64,000 bases of DNA, from the NCBI RefSeq assembly GCF_007655135.1, contig NC_045128.1, forward strand, positions 4,278,001 through 4,342,000, in the 5' to 3' direction. Under the pieces are notes generated by a model, which was given only the letters and a program-made list of their open reading frames with translations, ran no database searches and was not told where the DNA came from. Origin of the DNA: Punica granatum. Taxonomy: Eukaryota > Streptophyta > Magnoliopsida > Myrtales > Lythraceae. Of this stretch, positions 1 to 13,321 are shown piece by piece (the first letter of the stretch is position 1; every line of letters begins with the position of its first letter). The position numbers were made by a program, and so were the translations under genes.

Positions 1-3000
1 GATGAAAGTTCTTGGAACTTATTTATGAGTCGATATTAATAATGAAAACGACTATGTGATTGGGATTGTTGTACGGATATATCGGGTCACGTAATATGAA
101 AATCCGAGTCTTATCAGCCAATAAAGTAGGACCGATTGGAACAGGCAATCCTTTTCTCTTTGACCCGTTTACTGCCTCACTTGAAAATCGTATGAACTAT
201 TCTCGTGGTATGGTACTAGGTGAAGCCCCCAAATTAAACTCATCTGGCCGATTAATTGAATGTACAATAAACTTGATGTTTATTTTTTATATATTGAGAA
301 AAGGAATAGAATATAATAACATATATTCTTACTCGACAATATTTAAAGTTTCAAATTCAATTCTCATCGTGAAATTATATGTGCTTTTTCATTGAATTTT
401 CTGATAAATCCATTAATATTTTTTTAATCGAAAAGAATATTTTTATTATTTTGAGAAAATTGGTAGAAGGAAGACTAAGATAGAGACGGACAACCCATTG
501 ATGCAAGTCTATTGTGGCAATTTTCCTGCAACTTCCTCCCAACTACTTTCCCAGCTCTTTTATTTATTTATATTTATTTTTTCCCCGTCCATTTTCTAGT
601 CTTATCCTCTTTTCTCCTTATTTATTGATCATTATTGGGAAAATTGGCAAGTGATGTGGATTCACTTTCTGGGGTCATCGTCTGGCAACCCCACCCAAGA
701 AGGTGAATCTTCATTTGCTCTCTGGCTGTATCGAAATTTCGAATGAGTCAATAATCAATCAATCAATATCAATATACATACTAAAAAAAAGTATACATTA
801 TATATACGAAAAAGTTGAAGAGCATAATAAGAAGATTATAAGACGATGCCACACAACTTCGTTTTCCATTACAACTTCACTCCGATCCATTTTTTCTCAA
901 ATTCACAATATAATCATTACTATTTTGTTTTTTCTTATTTTTAATAACAATTTTTTACACATATTTTTTCCTAATCATTATCACAATTAAATTTTTAATA
1001 ATAAATTTCCCAACTTCATTTTATTCTTGCATCAATTTAATAAAATAAAATTATTACTTTTTTATCTTTTTTCTCCTATTTAATAATAAATTCTCACATA
1101 TACTTTTTTTCTAACCATCATTACAACTTCACTTAAATAAATGCATTAATATTTGGAATCGAGTGGAGTTGACTCAACTTCATTATCAAACGCCATAACA
1201 ATAACCTTTTAAGCTTTATTAATTTTTCATTAAGAGATTTTTTCTTTTCTTGTGATTGAAATGGAGGCCCATCTTGAACCGCAACAACTCAGATAATGAA
1301 CATGATAACAACGTTACAAGAAGGTTAGTGGGAGCATGATCCTCTTAAACATAAACCCTAAAATCGAGTAGATGGTGAGGGGAAACAGCTATATGAGGTT
1401 CAACTATGAGCTACGGTTATTGATAGTCGTTTTCTATCAAAAATAGTGTAGTACAGTAATGCTCGTTTGGTAATCAATAGATTTTAAATTCAATATAATA
1501 ATACAATAAATTAATGTAATGTGCACCTTTATTACGATTTCTATTTCATTAAGAGATTTTCCGTATAAACGTTGCAATAAGTTAATATAAATACATAAAC
1601 CCAAATCCTTAAAGTAAATCCCTAAACATTCACCCAAAAAAAAGTAAATCCTTAAATTTTCATTGAAAGATTTCCCGTGTAATTAACAAACCAATTGATG
1701 TAAATGACGTGTATATCGTATAACCGCATAGATTAATATAGACACGTATATAATCCAAAAGTCATCACTTTGTTCATACATCATAAGATGCAGATATACT
1801 AATTCATCAAAAGACGCATGCATACATTGACATTTAATTGATAAATTACATAAATACGCGAAAATAATTAAAATCTTCTCATAATTTTTTTATACCATGA
1901 TATTCAAAAGTTCAAGGGGTCCCAACTAAGCCAGCTCGAGCTGAGTTGGCCTACTTAGGGGGTAAATCTATCATATTATGGATTTTCTGCATTTATAAAA
2001 TTCAAATCCAAGACCTTGCTAAATAGGAATAAGTGTCGAACCGCTTGAATCAATCCATATTAATTGTCAAAATTTATTTAACTTAAGTGCCTGCGCTCAA
2101 AGCCGGAACCATCGATGGCGTAATGAATTAGCAGTATTGAGATTTCCCTCATGTCATGCATGCATATGCATGTAGACATACAGAGGCCGGCCTTACAATT
2201 ATATATTTTTTCCTCGCTCGGCAGCCTTACCATCAGATCGTCGTTTATTGGAAATTAAATTAGTATGATTTGCAAGTGGACGATAGTAGAAGAAGTATTC
2301 ATCATGCACTGGACATTACAAGGACAAATCCTGAACTTAGGAAAATGACAACCAACAAATATATAATTTGTTCCATCGTGTCAGCGCAATCGGAGTGAAT
2401 CACATGCATTAACTGATGAAGTTATGGATCGTTGCGTGGCTTGTACCACGTTTCAGATTATCAAAGATTATTGATAAAGCTATCACAATTCGTCCAGATA
2501 ACAAAGCATATAAAAAAGAAAAATTAGTTATAAGCTATAGGATTGCTTTTATGCGTGTATTATTGTTCCAACGTTTATCAATAATATAAATACTCTTATA
2601 TATAACGAGAAATTTTAAATGACTTATGTGGTGATCCAAAAAGAATGATTACGAGTTATTAAATAGCTATAAGCAAATGAATACGCGATTTATTATTATT
2701 ATTATTATTATTGTTGTTATTATTACTACTATTATTATTAGTAGAATCTCCATCTCTGAATGATCAAATTAAGGCGGAGTTTTGGATCTTTAATTTAGGG
2801 GTCTCTACATGTGTTATATATTAGGTTAATATATACTTAAAAATTAATTATATATAACATATTATTATATTCATCGATATCCTCTCCATTTCCTCTATCT
2901 TATAGATATCATCTCAAGTTACATGAGAGACTCAAAATCACGTAAGTTCCCCCTTGGTGCGAGATGCTAGCTTATACGCATAGAGTATTTTGAGATTGAT

Positions 3001-4620
3001 TAATTGAATCTATGATATAATATTTTTTTCATAGGATTTGTGTTCACCTTCACTGCCATTTACAATGTGTTGATTTAATTAGGCCACCCCCAAATGAAAT
3101 GAATGCATTGATGGATCAAGTCAAACTCAAACACCCTGAGGTCTTCCACTTTTGTTTCCTTGACTTGGGGCACTAAAAATTTTCTGCCTCCATCTCCATC
3201 ACTTCCTTCCACTTTGACCCACAGAACTATATACAATAATTCATATATGTTTATTGTCTATATCTGTAAGAGATATATTTATGTTCACACAGGCAAGCAC
3301 TCATACCTATAATTATAGGGCGAGGGATGGGTCGACCAAGGGACCATCCTCTGAACCATCTCGACCTTTTAGGAGTCATTGACCTTGACTTTGTATTATA
3401 TCACATAATAATTACTCAATATATAATTCCTCAACTATTAGCGGCTCCAAAGTCCAAATTAATGAAAATGAAAATAATATTAAAAGAATAGTTATTTGTA
3501 ATTTTATTGCCGACTTCTTCTTTTGTGTTACGAAGCCTGACATCCGGGAGTATGATGAATCCGACTAATCTAGTTCGGGCATGTTCGTCCCATTAAGTAA
3601 TAAATTTTCTTAATCATGGAATTTTTTCATTCGCAAGACTCAAACCACTTGAACCAACTAATATTGGTATTTTATTCTCGACTTTGGTAAAATATTAAAT
3701 TCAACTGACCAATGGCAATTAATAATAAACTTGAGAGGTCAATTTATCAGAGTATATATAATCAAAAGGTAGATTTAGAGGAATATTTTCTTTTTCAATA
3801 ATTGAAATTCAAGTGAATATGTACGTAAGACTGTACAGGTCAACCTAAACGACTTCACGGGTCGCCAAATATTACATTACGTCTTTGTTTGTATCTGAAA
3901 ATTCAATACCTTGTGCGTGCCGTTTTAATTTATTGTTAGGCCAACGTTTGCTAGGGTTTCTAAAAGCCATAATATTATCATTAATATTATTATGAATGAG
4001 TTTGTCCAATTACGAAATTTAATTTCTTTATTCTTACTCTAAAAAGAAACACGGAGCTGAAGAACTAAAATTGTGTTAACCATAGCTTATGATCATCCAC
4101 TTTCTTTTTTTTTTTTGGTAAAATTCATAACTCTCATTTAATACAGAAAACCCATAGGTTTAGAATGGTGAAATAGTTAATGTAAGGGCACCAATAGTCT
4201 CACTGATTAATTACTAGTCGAGAACATACACCACTTTATTATAAATATATATAAAATAATTATCCAACTATTGAAGGTGGAGAATTTTCAGTAATACCGA
4301 ACCGTGTAAAAATGACCTAAAATTGATAGGACTAGTTCTTGGACGTTTTCTTCATTATACATATAAGACCGACGTCATGGGGGGCGATGATCTTGATGTC
4401 ATTTCAAAGTTTTGTTCGAATTAACATCGTAAATGATTACAATAATAACTCCGTATCCAAAATGAACGAAAAAATTTACATTGATTGTCAATTTGGAGCG
4501 GGTATCAATAGCGTATGATAAAATATATGTAATAATTATATGATGATCCGCTTTTTGTTCTATCTTATATATATCGAATGGATAAGTCAAAGTCCATTCA
4601 TTTCTGTATCATATATATAT
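1..4620. other. AT-rich intergenic sequence, no gene seen
   Basis: I see no gene here. Open frames are short, AT-driven and lack recognisable domains. An ATT-rich microsatellite lies at about 2689-2741 and a short AT run at about 4610-4627. The reading frame at 60-395 has somewhat more balanced composition than its surroundings, but I recognise no family in it and leave it uncalled. Confidence 0.6.
2689..2741. repeat. ATT microsatellite (imperfect)
   Basis: A run of ATT/TTG/ACT triplets, mostly ATT, in non-coding DNA. It is read directly from the sequence. Confidence 0.85.
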
Positions 4621-4639
4621 ATATATAAGGGTGATAAAC

Positions 4640-5302
4640 CGTGTGACGCACGGTCATTAATGATATTATTATAAAAAAAATTTATTGTGGAATTTAAGCT
4701 GATATAGGATAGTTAATGAAAAAAAACTTATGTGAGATTAGTCATTTTTAGATCAATAGAATAATTATCGTCCTGTAATCGGAGAAAATTAAATTAAAGC
4801 AATTAATGAAGTTAGTAATCTTTCTCCTTGAATAATGTCAGAATTAAAATATGCTTGGTAAGCAGCAAACAATAGCATATTTTGTAATTTATGTAAAATA
4901 ATTTGAAATTTATACATTACTTAACTTTCAACTAAGTAAATATGATAAAATCAATTAAAGTTTATTATTTTTCCAGTAAATTAAGTATAAAAAAATGTAA
5001 GAATGAGTATTAAAAAATCTGTATGTACCTATACAACCATAAATCCTAAAAGACTATGTCATAATAGATCCAAGCATTTGTCCTGGAAGGGTAGAATGGA
5101 GTACAAAGTACCCCAATCAATTTGATCGACTTTTACCTATCACTTCTACAATGAAATTCATGGAAATTAATTTGTTGTAAAACTTGTAGAAAAATAATGC
5201 ATATTAATATTATTACTTCATCGTTAAGTAAATGTATATATTAATATATTATTTTATAAGATTATTATTTACTCCAGCGTTAAGTAACGTATTTATCATT
5301 GT
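4640..5302. repeat. diverged long unit of the 511-bp repeat family
   Basis: This stretch is a diverged relative of the tandem array that follows. Its first part (about 4650-4960) aligns with the second half of the 511-bp units, for example the segment ending in the sentence-like run around 4825-4870. Its later part (about 4985-5300) is absent from the three 511-bp units but reappears at about 8268-8560. It therefore preserves a longer ancestral unit from which the 511-bp unit arose by deletion. Confidence 0.7.
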
Positions 5303-6835
5303 ATTACTTTATAATTTTATTATTTACTTCATCGTTAAGAATTTATTTGCCTAATACGACGAAATACACTTATTATTTTCGTTCATCGAAAGTCAAATAG
5401 AATCTATTATAAGTAAAATGAATTTATTAAAAATCTAATAAAAATAAATGAAAATGAATCACAGTCCCGAGAATACAAAATTTGAATCGTACTCTCCCTA
5501 GTGTACTCCGAAAACAGTCAAGTTTTACATATATTGATGTTATTATGAAAAAAATTTATTGTGCTATTTAAGCTAATATATGATAGTTAATGGAAAAAAT
5601 TATGTGAGATTAATCATTTTTAATTAGTAGGATAATTAATCTTCTGTAGTCGGTGAAAATTAAATTGACGCAATTAATGAAATTAGTAATCCTTCTCCTT
5701 GAATAATATCAGAGCTAACATGCACTTGATAAGTAGCAAAAAAAAAATTTATAAGAAATAATTTGAAATTTATTCATCATTTAACTTTCAACTAAGTAAA
5801 TGTGACAAAATCTATTACTTTATAATTTTATTATTTACTTCATCGTTAAGAATTTATTTGCCTAATACGACGAAATACACTTATTATTTTCGTTCATCGA
5901 AAGTCAAATAGAATCTATTATAAGTAAAATGAATTTATTAAAAATCTAATAAAAATAAATGAAAATGAATCACGGTCCCGAGAATACAAAATTTGAATCG
6001 TACTCTCCCTAGTGTACTCCGAAAACAGTCAAGTTTTACATATATTGATGTTATTATGAAAAAAATTTATTGTGCTATTTAAGCTAATATATGATAGTTA
6101 ATGGAAAAAATTATGTGAGATTAATCATTTTTAATTAGTAGGATAATTAATCTTCTGTAGTCGGTGAAAATTAAATTGACGCAATTAATGAAATTAGTAA
6201 TCCTTCTCCTTGAATAATATTAGAGCTAACATGCACTTGATAAGTAGCAAAAAAAAAATTTATAAGAAATAATTTGAAATTTATTCATCATTTAACTTTC
6301 AACTAAGTAAATGTGACAAAATCTATTACTTTATAATTTTATTATTTACTTCATCGTTAAGAATTTATTTGCCTAATACGACGAAATACACTTATTATTT
6401 TCGTTCATCGAAAGTCAAATAGAATCTATTATAAGTAAAATGAATTTATTAAAAATCTAATAAAAATAAATGAAAATGAATCACAGTCCCGAGAATACAA
6501 AATTTGAATCGTACTCTCCCTAGTGTACTCCGAAAACAGTCAAGTTTTACATATATTGATGTTATTATGAAAAAAATTTATTGTGCTATTTAAGCTAATA
6601 TATGATAGTTAATGGAAAAAATTATGTGAGATTAATCATTTTTAATTAGTAGGATAATTAATCTTCTGTAGTCGGTGAAAATTAAATTGACGCAATTAAT
6701 GAAATTAGTAATCCTTCTCCTTGAATAATATCAGAGCTAACATGCACTTGATAAGTAGCAAAAAAAAAATTTATAAGAAATAATTTGAAATTTATTCATC
6801 ATTTAACTTTCAACTAAGTAAATGTGACAAAATCT
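5303..6835. repeat. tandem array, 3 x 511 bp, nearly identical
   Basis: Three head-to-tail units start at 5303, 5814 and 6325, each exactly 511 bp. By eye they differ at only a few bases (for example A/G in the CACAGTCCCG segment of unit 2, and T/C in AATATTAGAG versus AATATCAGAG). No open frame of interest crosses the units. The unit is not a known satellite to me. The junction between units lies at ATTA, where the longer ancestral form has additional sequence, so a microhomology deletion followed by amplification is plausible (inference). Confidence 0.9.
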
Positions 6836-6906
6836 ATTAGCTTGTGTTTGGTTTTCGACTTGGATAATGATTCAACTCAACTTGATTTCCGTGCAATGAT
6901 TGCAAG

Positions 6907-7105
6907 CAGGGGCGGAGCCAATGAAGAAGCAGGGGGGGCAATTGCCCCCCCCTGAACTTTGAAACTTTTAACTTTTGCCCCCCAAAGTATGAGATTTTTT
7001 TTATATAAAATTAGTACTTTGTCCCCCCTGAACTTTGAATATTTTAAATTTTACCCCAAACGTATAAGTTTGCCCCCCTGGATAAAAATCTTGGCTTCGC
7101 CCCTG
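6907..7105. mobile_element. 199-bp hAT-type MITE with 8-bp target duplication
   Basis: Inverted ends CAGGGGCGGAGCCA and TGGCTTCGCCCCTG bound the element, with a perfect 8-bp target duplication ATTGCAAG at 6899-6906 and 7106-7113. CAGGG-type ends and 8-bp duplications are hallmarks of the hAT superfamily. The interior contains runs of C and G (GCCCCCC) and no coding capacity, so it is non-autonomous. The related MITE at 25492-25792 carries the empty site. Confidence 0.93.
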
Positions 7106-7158
7106 ATTGCAAGTGTTAACAAATATATTGATGTGTAAGAATATATATATGTATATAT

Positions 7159-8014
7159 GAGTAAATTGCACCGGTGGTCCAAAATATTTTACAAATGTTT
7201 TATGATGATCCAAAAAGTTTTTTTCGCTACATGATGGTACAAAATGTTTCAAAGTTGTTTCATGATGGTACAAACCGCCAACTCGAGCTTGACGCCGTCA
7301 AGCCGACGCTGACGTGGCTACTACGTGTCACCTCCTTGCTGACGTGGCCGAAATTTTTTAAATAATTCTAAAAATTTTAAAACTTTTAAAACTTTTAAAA
7401 ATAATTTAAAATTTTTAAAACTTTTAAAAATAATTTTAAACTTTAATTTAAAATTAAAATTTTAAATTTTAAATAATTTTAATATTAAATTTTAAATTTT
7501 TATAAAATTATTTAAAATTAGTTTTAAAAATAAAAATATTTAAAAAAATCTAAATTTTTTAAAAATAATTTTAAAATTTTCAAAATTTTAAAATAATTTT
7601 TTTATTTTTTTCCAAAATTTTTACTCTTTTTTTTGTTTTTTTGTATTTTTTTTAAAAAATAAAAATAATTTAAAATTTTTAAAAATAATTTTCAAAATTT
7701 TAAAATTTTCTTTATTTTTTTTCAAAATTTTTACTATTTTTTTGTTATTTTTATTTTTATTTTTATTTTTTTGGACTTTTTAAAATTTTATTTTGTCTTA
7801 AATGACGTAGCGCACTATGATTGGTTCCACGTAACAAAAGTGACACATAGGACGGGTCACGTCAGCAAAATGTTAACGGCGTCAGCTCGAGTTGACGGTT
7901 TGTACCATCATGAAACAACTTTGAAACATTTTGTATCATCATGTAGCGAAAAAAACTTTTTGGACCATCATGAAATATTTGTAAAACATTTTGGACTACC
8001 GGTGCAATTTACCC
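7159..8014. mobile_element. Mutator-like foldback MITE, copy 1 (856 bp)
   Basis: Very long terminal inverted repeats start GAGTAAATTGCACCGGTGG and end with the complement GGTGCAATTTACCC. The inverted similarity extends through about 200 bp on each side. The centre is almost pure TTTTAAAA-type sequence. It sits in an AT run, so its own target duplication cannot be resolved. Copy 2 (8982-9772) has a clear 9-bp duplication, which assigns the family to Mutator-like elements. Short open frames inside are artefacts of the repeat arms. Confidence 0.85.
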
Positions 8015-8267
8015 ATATATATATATATAAATATAGATGAGAAAATGGATAAAAAAATTATTATTAAAAATTGATATGTATATATAGATATAAAAAATTA
8101 TTATTAAAAATATTGATTATAAAAATGATTAGAAAAAAGTATGTGATAGAATTTATTATTTAATTAAAGAAAAAGATAAAAATCTAATGATTATGTTGTT
8201 GAATTAAGGAAAACAAAGCTAAGTTGAATTGAGTAAGATTTAGATTTGAAAACCAAATGAAGCCTTA

Positions 8268-8850
8268 AAGTTTTTTTTTTTCCAATAAAAAATATAGAAA
8301 AAATATAAGTATGGGTAGTATACGATCTGTATGTACCCATACTACTCTAAGTACTAAAAGACTATGTCATAATAGATCCAAACTTTTGCACCGAAATGGT
8401 AGAATGTGGTACATAATAAGTGAGAAAATCACTCACTTGATCGAGTATGCTATCAATCAATTTTACAATGAAATTCATGAAAAATTAATTTGTTGTAAAA
8501 CTTATAAAAAATAAACATGCATATTAATATTATTTACTTATATTCATATATTATTTTATAACATTATTATTTATTTATGCATTAAGTAGCATATTTATTA
8601 TTTTATTACTTTATAATTTAATTATTTACTTCATGGTTAAGAATTTATTTGTCTAATAAGATGAAATATAAACGAGAATGCAATTATTGTTTTCGTTTGT
8701 TTATTCATCGAAGTTGAATAGAATATATTATAAGTAAAATGAATTTATTAAATATATAATAAAAAATAAATGAAAATGAATTACAATCGCGAAAATACGA
8801 AATTCGATTCGTATTATCCCAGTATACTCCGAAAACAACAAAATTTTAGG
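8268..8850. repeat. diverged relative of the 4985-5520 repeat
   Basis: This segment aligns with about 4985-5520 by eye: the stretches around 8350-8380, 8460-8500 and 8700-8840 recur in the same order with many substitutions. It resumes directly after the TTA target of the nested MITE, so it was continuous with the 511-bp array before the MITE inserted. No gene is seen. Confidence 0.75.
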
Positions 8851-8981
8851 GTCACAATAATCGATCCAAAAGAAAAAAATTCGTCACGAGAAGGGAGTCA
8901 CTCTCGTTTTGTCTCTTCTCTCCTTGTTCTAGGTGCTTATAATATTGTATAATATCTGCCAATTATTATTATTTAAATAAA

Positions 8982-9772
8982 GAGTAAATTGCACTGGTGG
9001 TCCAAAAAGTTTTTTTCGCTACATGATGGTACAAAATGTTTCAAAGTTGTTTCATGATGGTAGAAACCGTCAACTCGAGCTTGACGCCGTCAAGCCGACG
9101 CTGACGTGACTACTACGTGTCACCTCCTTGCTGACGTGACCGAAAAATTTTAAATAATTCTAAAAATTTTAAAATTTTAAAATTTTAAAAATAATTTTAA
9201 TTTTAAAAATAATTTTAATTTTAAAAACTTTTAATTTAAAATTTTAATATTAAATTTAAAATAATTTTAATATTAAATTTTAAATAATTTAAAATTAAAT
9301 TTAAATAATTTTAATATTAAATTTAAAATTTTTATAAAATTATTTAAAATTATTTTTAAAAATAAAAAATATTAAAAAAATCTAAATTTTTATAAAATAA
9401 TTTTAAAATTTTCAAAATTTTAAAATAATTTTTTTTCTAAATTTTTACTCTTTTTTTGTATTTTTGTATTATTTTTTTTCAAAATTTTTACTCTTTTTTT
9501 TGTATTTTTAAAATTTTTTTAAAATTTTTTGGACTTTTAAAAATTTTATTTTGTCTTAAATGACATGGCGCACTATGATTGGTTTCACGTAACAAAAGTG
9601 ACACATAGGACGCGCCACGTCAGCAAAATGTTAATGGCGTCATGGCCAATTGACGGTTTGTACCATCATGAAATAACTTTGAAACATTTTGTACCATCAT
9701 GCAGCGAAAAAAACTTTTTGAACCATAATAAAACATTTGTAAAACATTTTGAACCACCGATGCAATTTACCC
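8982..9772. mobile_element. Mutator-like foldback MITE, copy 2 (791 bp)
   Basis: It belongs to the same family as the element at 7159-8014, with ends GAGTAAATTGCAC and GTGCAATTTACCC-like sequence. A perfect 9-bp target duplication TTAAATAAA lies at 8973-8981 and 9773-9781. The 9-bp duplication and long inverted arms point to the Mutator superfamily. It is non-coding, with a TTTTAAAA-rich core. Confidence 0.9.
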
Positions 9773-9781
9773 TTAAATAAA

Positions 9782-10566
9782 ACTCATGCACATGAATCCT
9801 CTGTTCATTTGTATTATTATTATTTGATGAAATAGAACCAATTTATTTATTCGTTATTTTCTATTCTAATATTCGGAAATTCAATATATTTTTTGTTAAT
9901 TCAGTTTGACCCGGATTAGCTAACTAAGAGGTAAACTTCCTCAAATCTCAAATTTTTTATTCATAAAACTCGAATTTGAAATATTATTTCAAAGGAAAAA
10001 TTTCGAATTATCAGAACGAATCTACTTCGCTTATCATATTTATATATTTATTATTTTACTAGAAGAAATTGCACTGCATGTATATGTACTCGTGGAAGAC
10101 GTACGTCTACATTAGACTGAGAAATTCACTGACAAAATGTAAAAGTGGAGATTATGGGATTCAGCATGTGCGTGAAGCAATTGAATGGAACCTGTCACCA
10201 CACGAAACCTTATTTTTATTTCTTTCCTTTTTACCAAATTTTATATTTTGTAGAAACATCTAAGTCAGAGAAATAGGAGGATTTATCAAATTTATTTTCA
10301 TTTATGAGAAATTCAAATTATCGAATTGAGAGTTTTTTTTTTAAGTAATAGCTAGCATCTAATATTAGATTATTGATGGCCTTCAGAGTAAATTGGATTA
10401 CACGCGGATTTCATGTACCTGATTTTACCTGTAAAGCCAAGCCGACTGAATGAGTCAGAGATAGTACGCAGAATTTTACCCACGAAAAGACAAATTAATC
10501 AATGGGGTCAACTTGAGCATTATCTATATTAAAGAATTCTTCCCGTGATCGACTAAGTTAATGCAT
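9782..10566. other. intergenic, no gene seen
   Basis: AT-rich sequence without recognisable genes. The 64-codon open frame at 10069-10263 has no domain or codon pattern that would support a gene. Confidence 0.55.
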
Positions 10567-11030
10567 GGGATTAATTTCAGCATACATGAGGATATTTTAA
10601 AATTTTTAACTATATAATACATATCATTATAATTTCAAGAAATCGCACGATATTTTGAAAATTTTTCACAGCATAACACGAAAATCAATAATTTTATCGT
10701 ATGACACAAAATTTCAAAAAAATTTCATTGTATAGCACGACGTTAGTTTTCCATCAATAATCTAATGAAGATTTGACGTGGTCGACGTTGTTAGTCCACC
10801 CTTGTTCATCCCTGCCATACCCACATTAGATCTCAGTTAGGTCATTAACGAAAAACTAATATCGTGCTATGCCACGAAATTTTTTTAAAATTTGATGTGA
10901 TACGATGATATTATTGCGTTTCGTGTTATGCTGTGAAAATTTTTCAAAATATCGTGCGACTTGGTGAAATGACAATGTGTACTATGTGGTGAAAATTTTC
11001 GAAATATCATGTTTTTCGGTAAATTATCCC
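10567..11030. mobile_element. foldback MITE, about 464 bp, inverted arms
   Basis: Two long arms are inverted complements. The left arm (about 10567-10740) contains CGCACGATATTTTG and CACAGCATAACACG. The right arm (about 10850-11030) contains their complements CAAAATATCGTGCG and CGTGTTATGCTGTG. The outer ends read GGGATTAATTT and AAATTATCCC. The flanks TAATGCAT and TGATGTAT are a possible degenerate target duplication. Long arms suggest a Mutator-like or similar foldback element; the class is an inference. Confidence 0.75.
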
Positions 11031-11306
11031 TGATGTATATATGTAGACCTGCCAAATTAAATTAAAGCAATGAAGTCATGGCGGGAGGTGGGATCTATTT
11101 CATTCAATTAATTGAATATGTTTCAACTTTGTACAGCTTACACGATAAGATGATGAAAATATCAATGCTTTGACTTTGAGTGGGATAACGCATTAATATA
11201 ACCTTGCCTCCATGCATGTCCTTCGCCATTTAAAAAAAACTATAAATTTGTTTCGTTAATTTAATTTTTTTTAAAATCCTTTTATAAAAAAAATCTATGA
11301 ACCTTA

Positions 11307-11642
11307 CATTGCGTTTGATAATGAAGTTAAGTTTGATTTAGTTTGATTTGAGGAGATAAGGACAAAAGTAGTTAATAAAAAAGTAATGATTGTATTATTG
11401 AATTGAGAACAAATATTTAATAGTTGAGAGAATTTAATGATTGTGTTGTTGAATTAAAAAAAATTTATTGAATTGTGAAGAGAATTTACTATTAAAGAAT
11501 TTATTATAATAATAGATAAGAAAAAGTATGAAAGTGAATTTGAAGAAAAAGATAGAAAATTAATAATTATGATGTTGAATTGAGGGAAAAGTAAAGTAAA
11601 AGTAAAGTTAAATTAAGTTCGATTTCATAAACAAACAAAGCA
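11307..11642. mobile_element. Tourist-like MITE, 336 bp, TTA target duplication
   Basis: The element begins CATTGCGTTTG and ends CAAACAAAGCA, imperfect inverted repeats, and is flanked by TTA on both sides (11304-11306 and 11643-11645). The interior is AT-rich with no coding capacity. This fits a non-autonomous PIF/Harbinger element related to several others in the window. Confidence 0.8.
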
Positions 11643-13320
11643 TTAATTACTTAAGAAGAGATAACTCAAAGGAAATTAAAAAAAAAAGTACTTAAAGTTC
11701 AAATGCGAGAATCGAAATATGGGTGCGTTTGGTTTGAAGATACCAAATCAATAAATATGAACTACTTAGTATCATTAATGTATATTGATAATTTTTTATT
11801 TAGATATAGGATAATTATAATCAATATTTATAAATAATTAATTCTTTTTTTTTTTGCGAAAATTTAGTCAATTCTCATTTTAGAAATTAAGGTTAATATA
11901 AGAAGTCAAGGTATAATCTTTTTTTTTTCAATTACAAAAGAGGCCAAAGGCCTAATACAATTATCAAGGTATCATCTTTTAATATTGCACATTTCCAAAC
12001 TATTATGTATTTGTTGGAATTTTGGAGTAGTTAATTGAAACAAAAGAAGAAAAAAATTCAATTCTAATGTTTAATAAAAAAATTGCAATAAATATTCATA
12101 TTAAGTACATTAGTAAGTTACTATTCTTGTTACACATATAATAAATTTTAAAATATGCAAAAATAAAATGTGAGTAATAATTAATTAATATAAAAGTCCT
12201 AAGTAGAATGCATGACTAAAACCATGATAATTAAGAGCAAAAAGAGTGAACACTATTAAATGAGAGAAAAGCAAAATATATATAAAAAAAAGTTTGTCTA
12301 ATTGCTTATAATTCTAATTCTTTGTAAAAAATTACCTCTAAAGTAATGAATAATTATTGCTAATATTCTTTTATCTGTAAATCAGATATAATTTTAATTT
12401 TTTCTCAATTTTTATTTGAAATAAGTATCATAAAAAGATAAAAAGATTTGAAACATTTTTTTTTTCAAACCAAAACTTTTATTTTTGTATAAACGGGACA
12501 TAACATTTGTGAATATTTTAGTAGAACCTATCTAATATGTTGAATTTTTTATGTTTTAAAAGCTTAATCTAAAATCTGTAAATTCTAATAAGTTAAAGCA
12601 AAACTTATGATATCCTAAAAAAAGAGTACGATCTATGAAGAACGATAGATAAAGAATTGATCGAAAATTATACGTAAATATTCTCTATCAAAGACCCATG
12701 AAGAATCTATACATTATAGGCGAATAGATATTTTATAAGTGATGACATACCTTTTGAAATATAATAATACGATCATTGAGATTTTCGGGCAACAATTTGG
12801 AGAATCTTTTAAGACTTCATAATGAAACTATCAAGGAGAAAATTTTTAGAGTGAAAAGGGAGTTCGAATGATTTTTCATATGTTTATTTGAAAACTAAAA
12901 CGTATATATAGCAGAAACAAATGCAACTCTATAAATAGTCGCATCTCTTTAGCAATTATATCATTTCACCAAAAAATTATTTTACCAAATATGAAAAAAT
13001 ATTTGATGATTAAATTCATCTATATTAATTTAACTATCAAATTTATATTTTATTAAATTATAACTTTCTCTTCATTTTTTCGATCAAATCTTTTAAATTT
13101 TTTATTATACTAAAAAAGATATAATTTTTTAATAAAAATAAAAAAAGTAAGTGATGTATAAATTTCTTTTAGCCCTAAGGAATACACGAGTCTCTTGAAA
13201 TATTGTTTAAAATTTTCCCTCGTATTATTTGAATATAGGACATTTACCAACAGGTAAGAATTACTTTAGTTTTGTTAATTATGTAAATGAGCAAATTTGT
13301 ACTATCATTATGTAAATAAA
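11643..13320. other. intergenic, no gene seen
   Basis: Very AT-rich sequence containing poly-T runs and another partial MITE-like start (GGGTGCGTTTGGTTTG at about 11725). I see no supportable gene. Confidence 0.55.
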
Positions 13321-13321
13321 G

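Larger units (their letters stand above)
6840..8264. mobile_element. Tourist-like (PIF/Harbinger) MITE, inflated by two nested insertions
   Basis: The termini are inverted repeats: GCTTGTGTTTGGTTTTC at the left and the matching GAAAACCAAATGAAGCC at the right. A TTA target duplication flanks it (6837-6839 and 8265-8267), as expected for PIF/Harbinger elements. The related repeat at about 4960 shows the uninterrupted TTAAAG target, and a related intact copy at 25492-25792 is only about 300 bp. The excess length is explained by a hAT MITE (6907-7105) and a Mutator-like foldback element (7159-8014) inserted within it. Confidence 0.85.

Noticed and set aside
5303..6835. Regular repeats that might suggest a CRISPR array or satellite
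   Set aside because: The units are 511 bp with no short repeat-spacer structure, in a plant genome. Only three units are present, so I call it a tandem repeat and not a satellite.
7001..8040. Several 60-90-residue open frames with a shared YHHETTLKHF-like peptide
   Set aside because: They are translations of the inverted arms of the foldback MITEs and recur at each copy.
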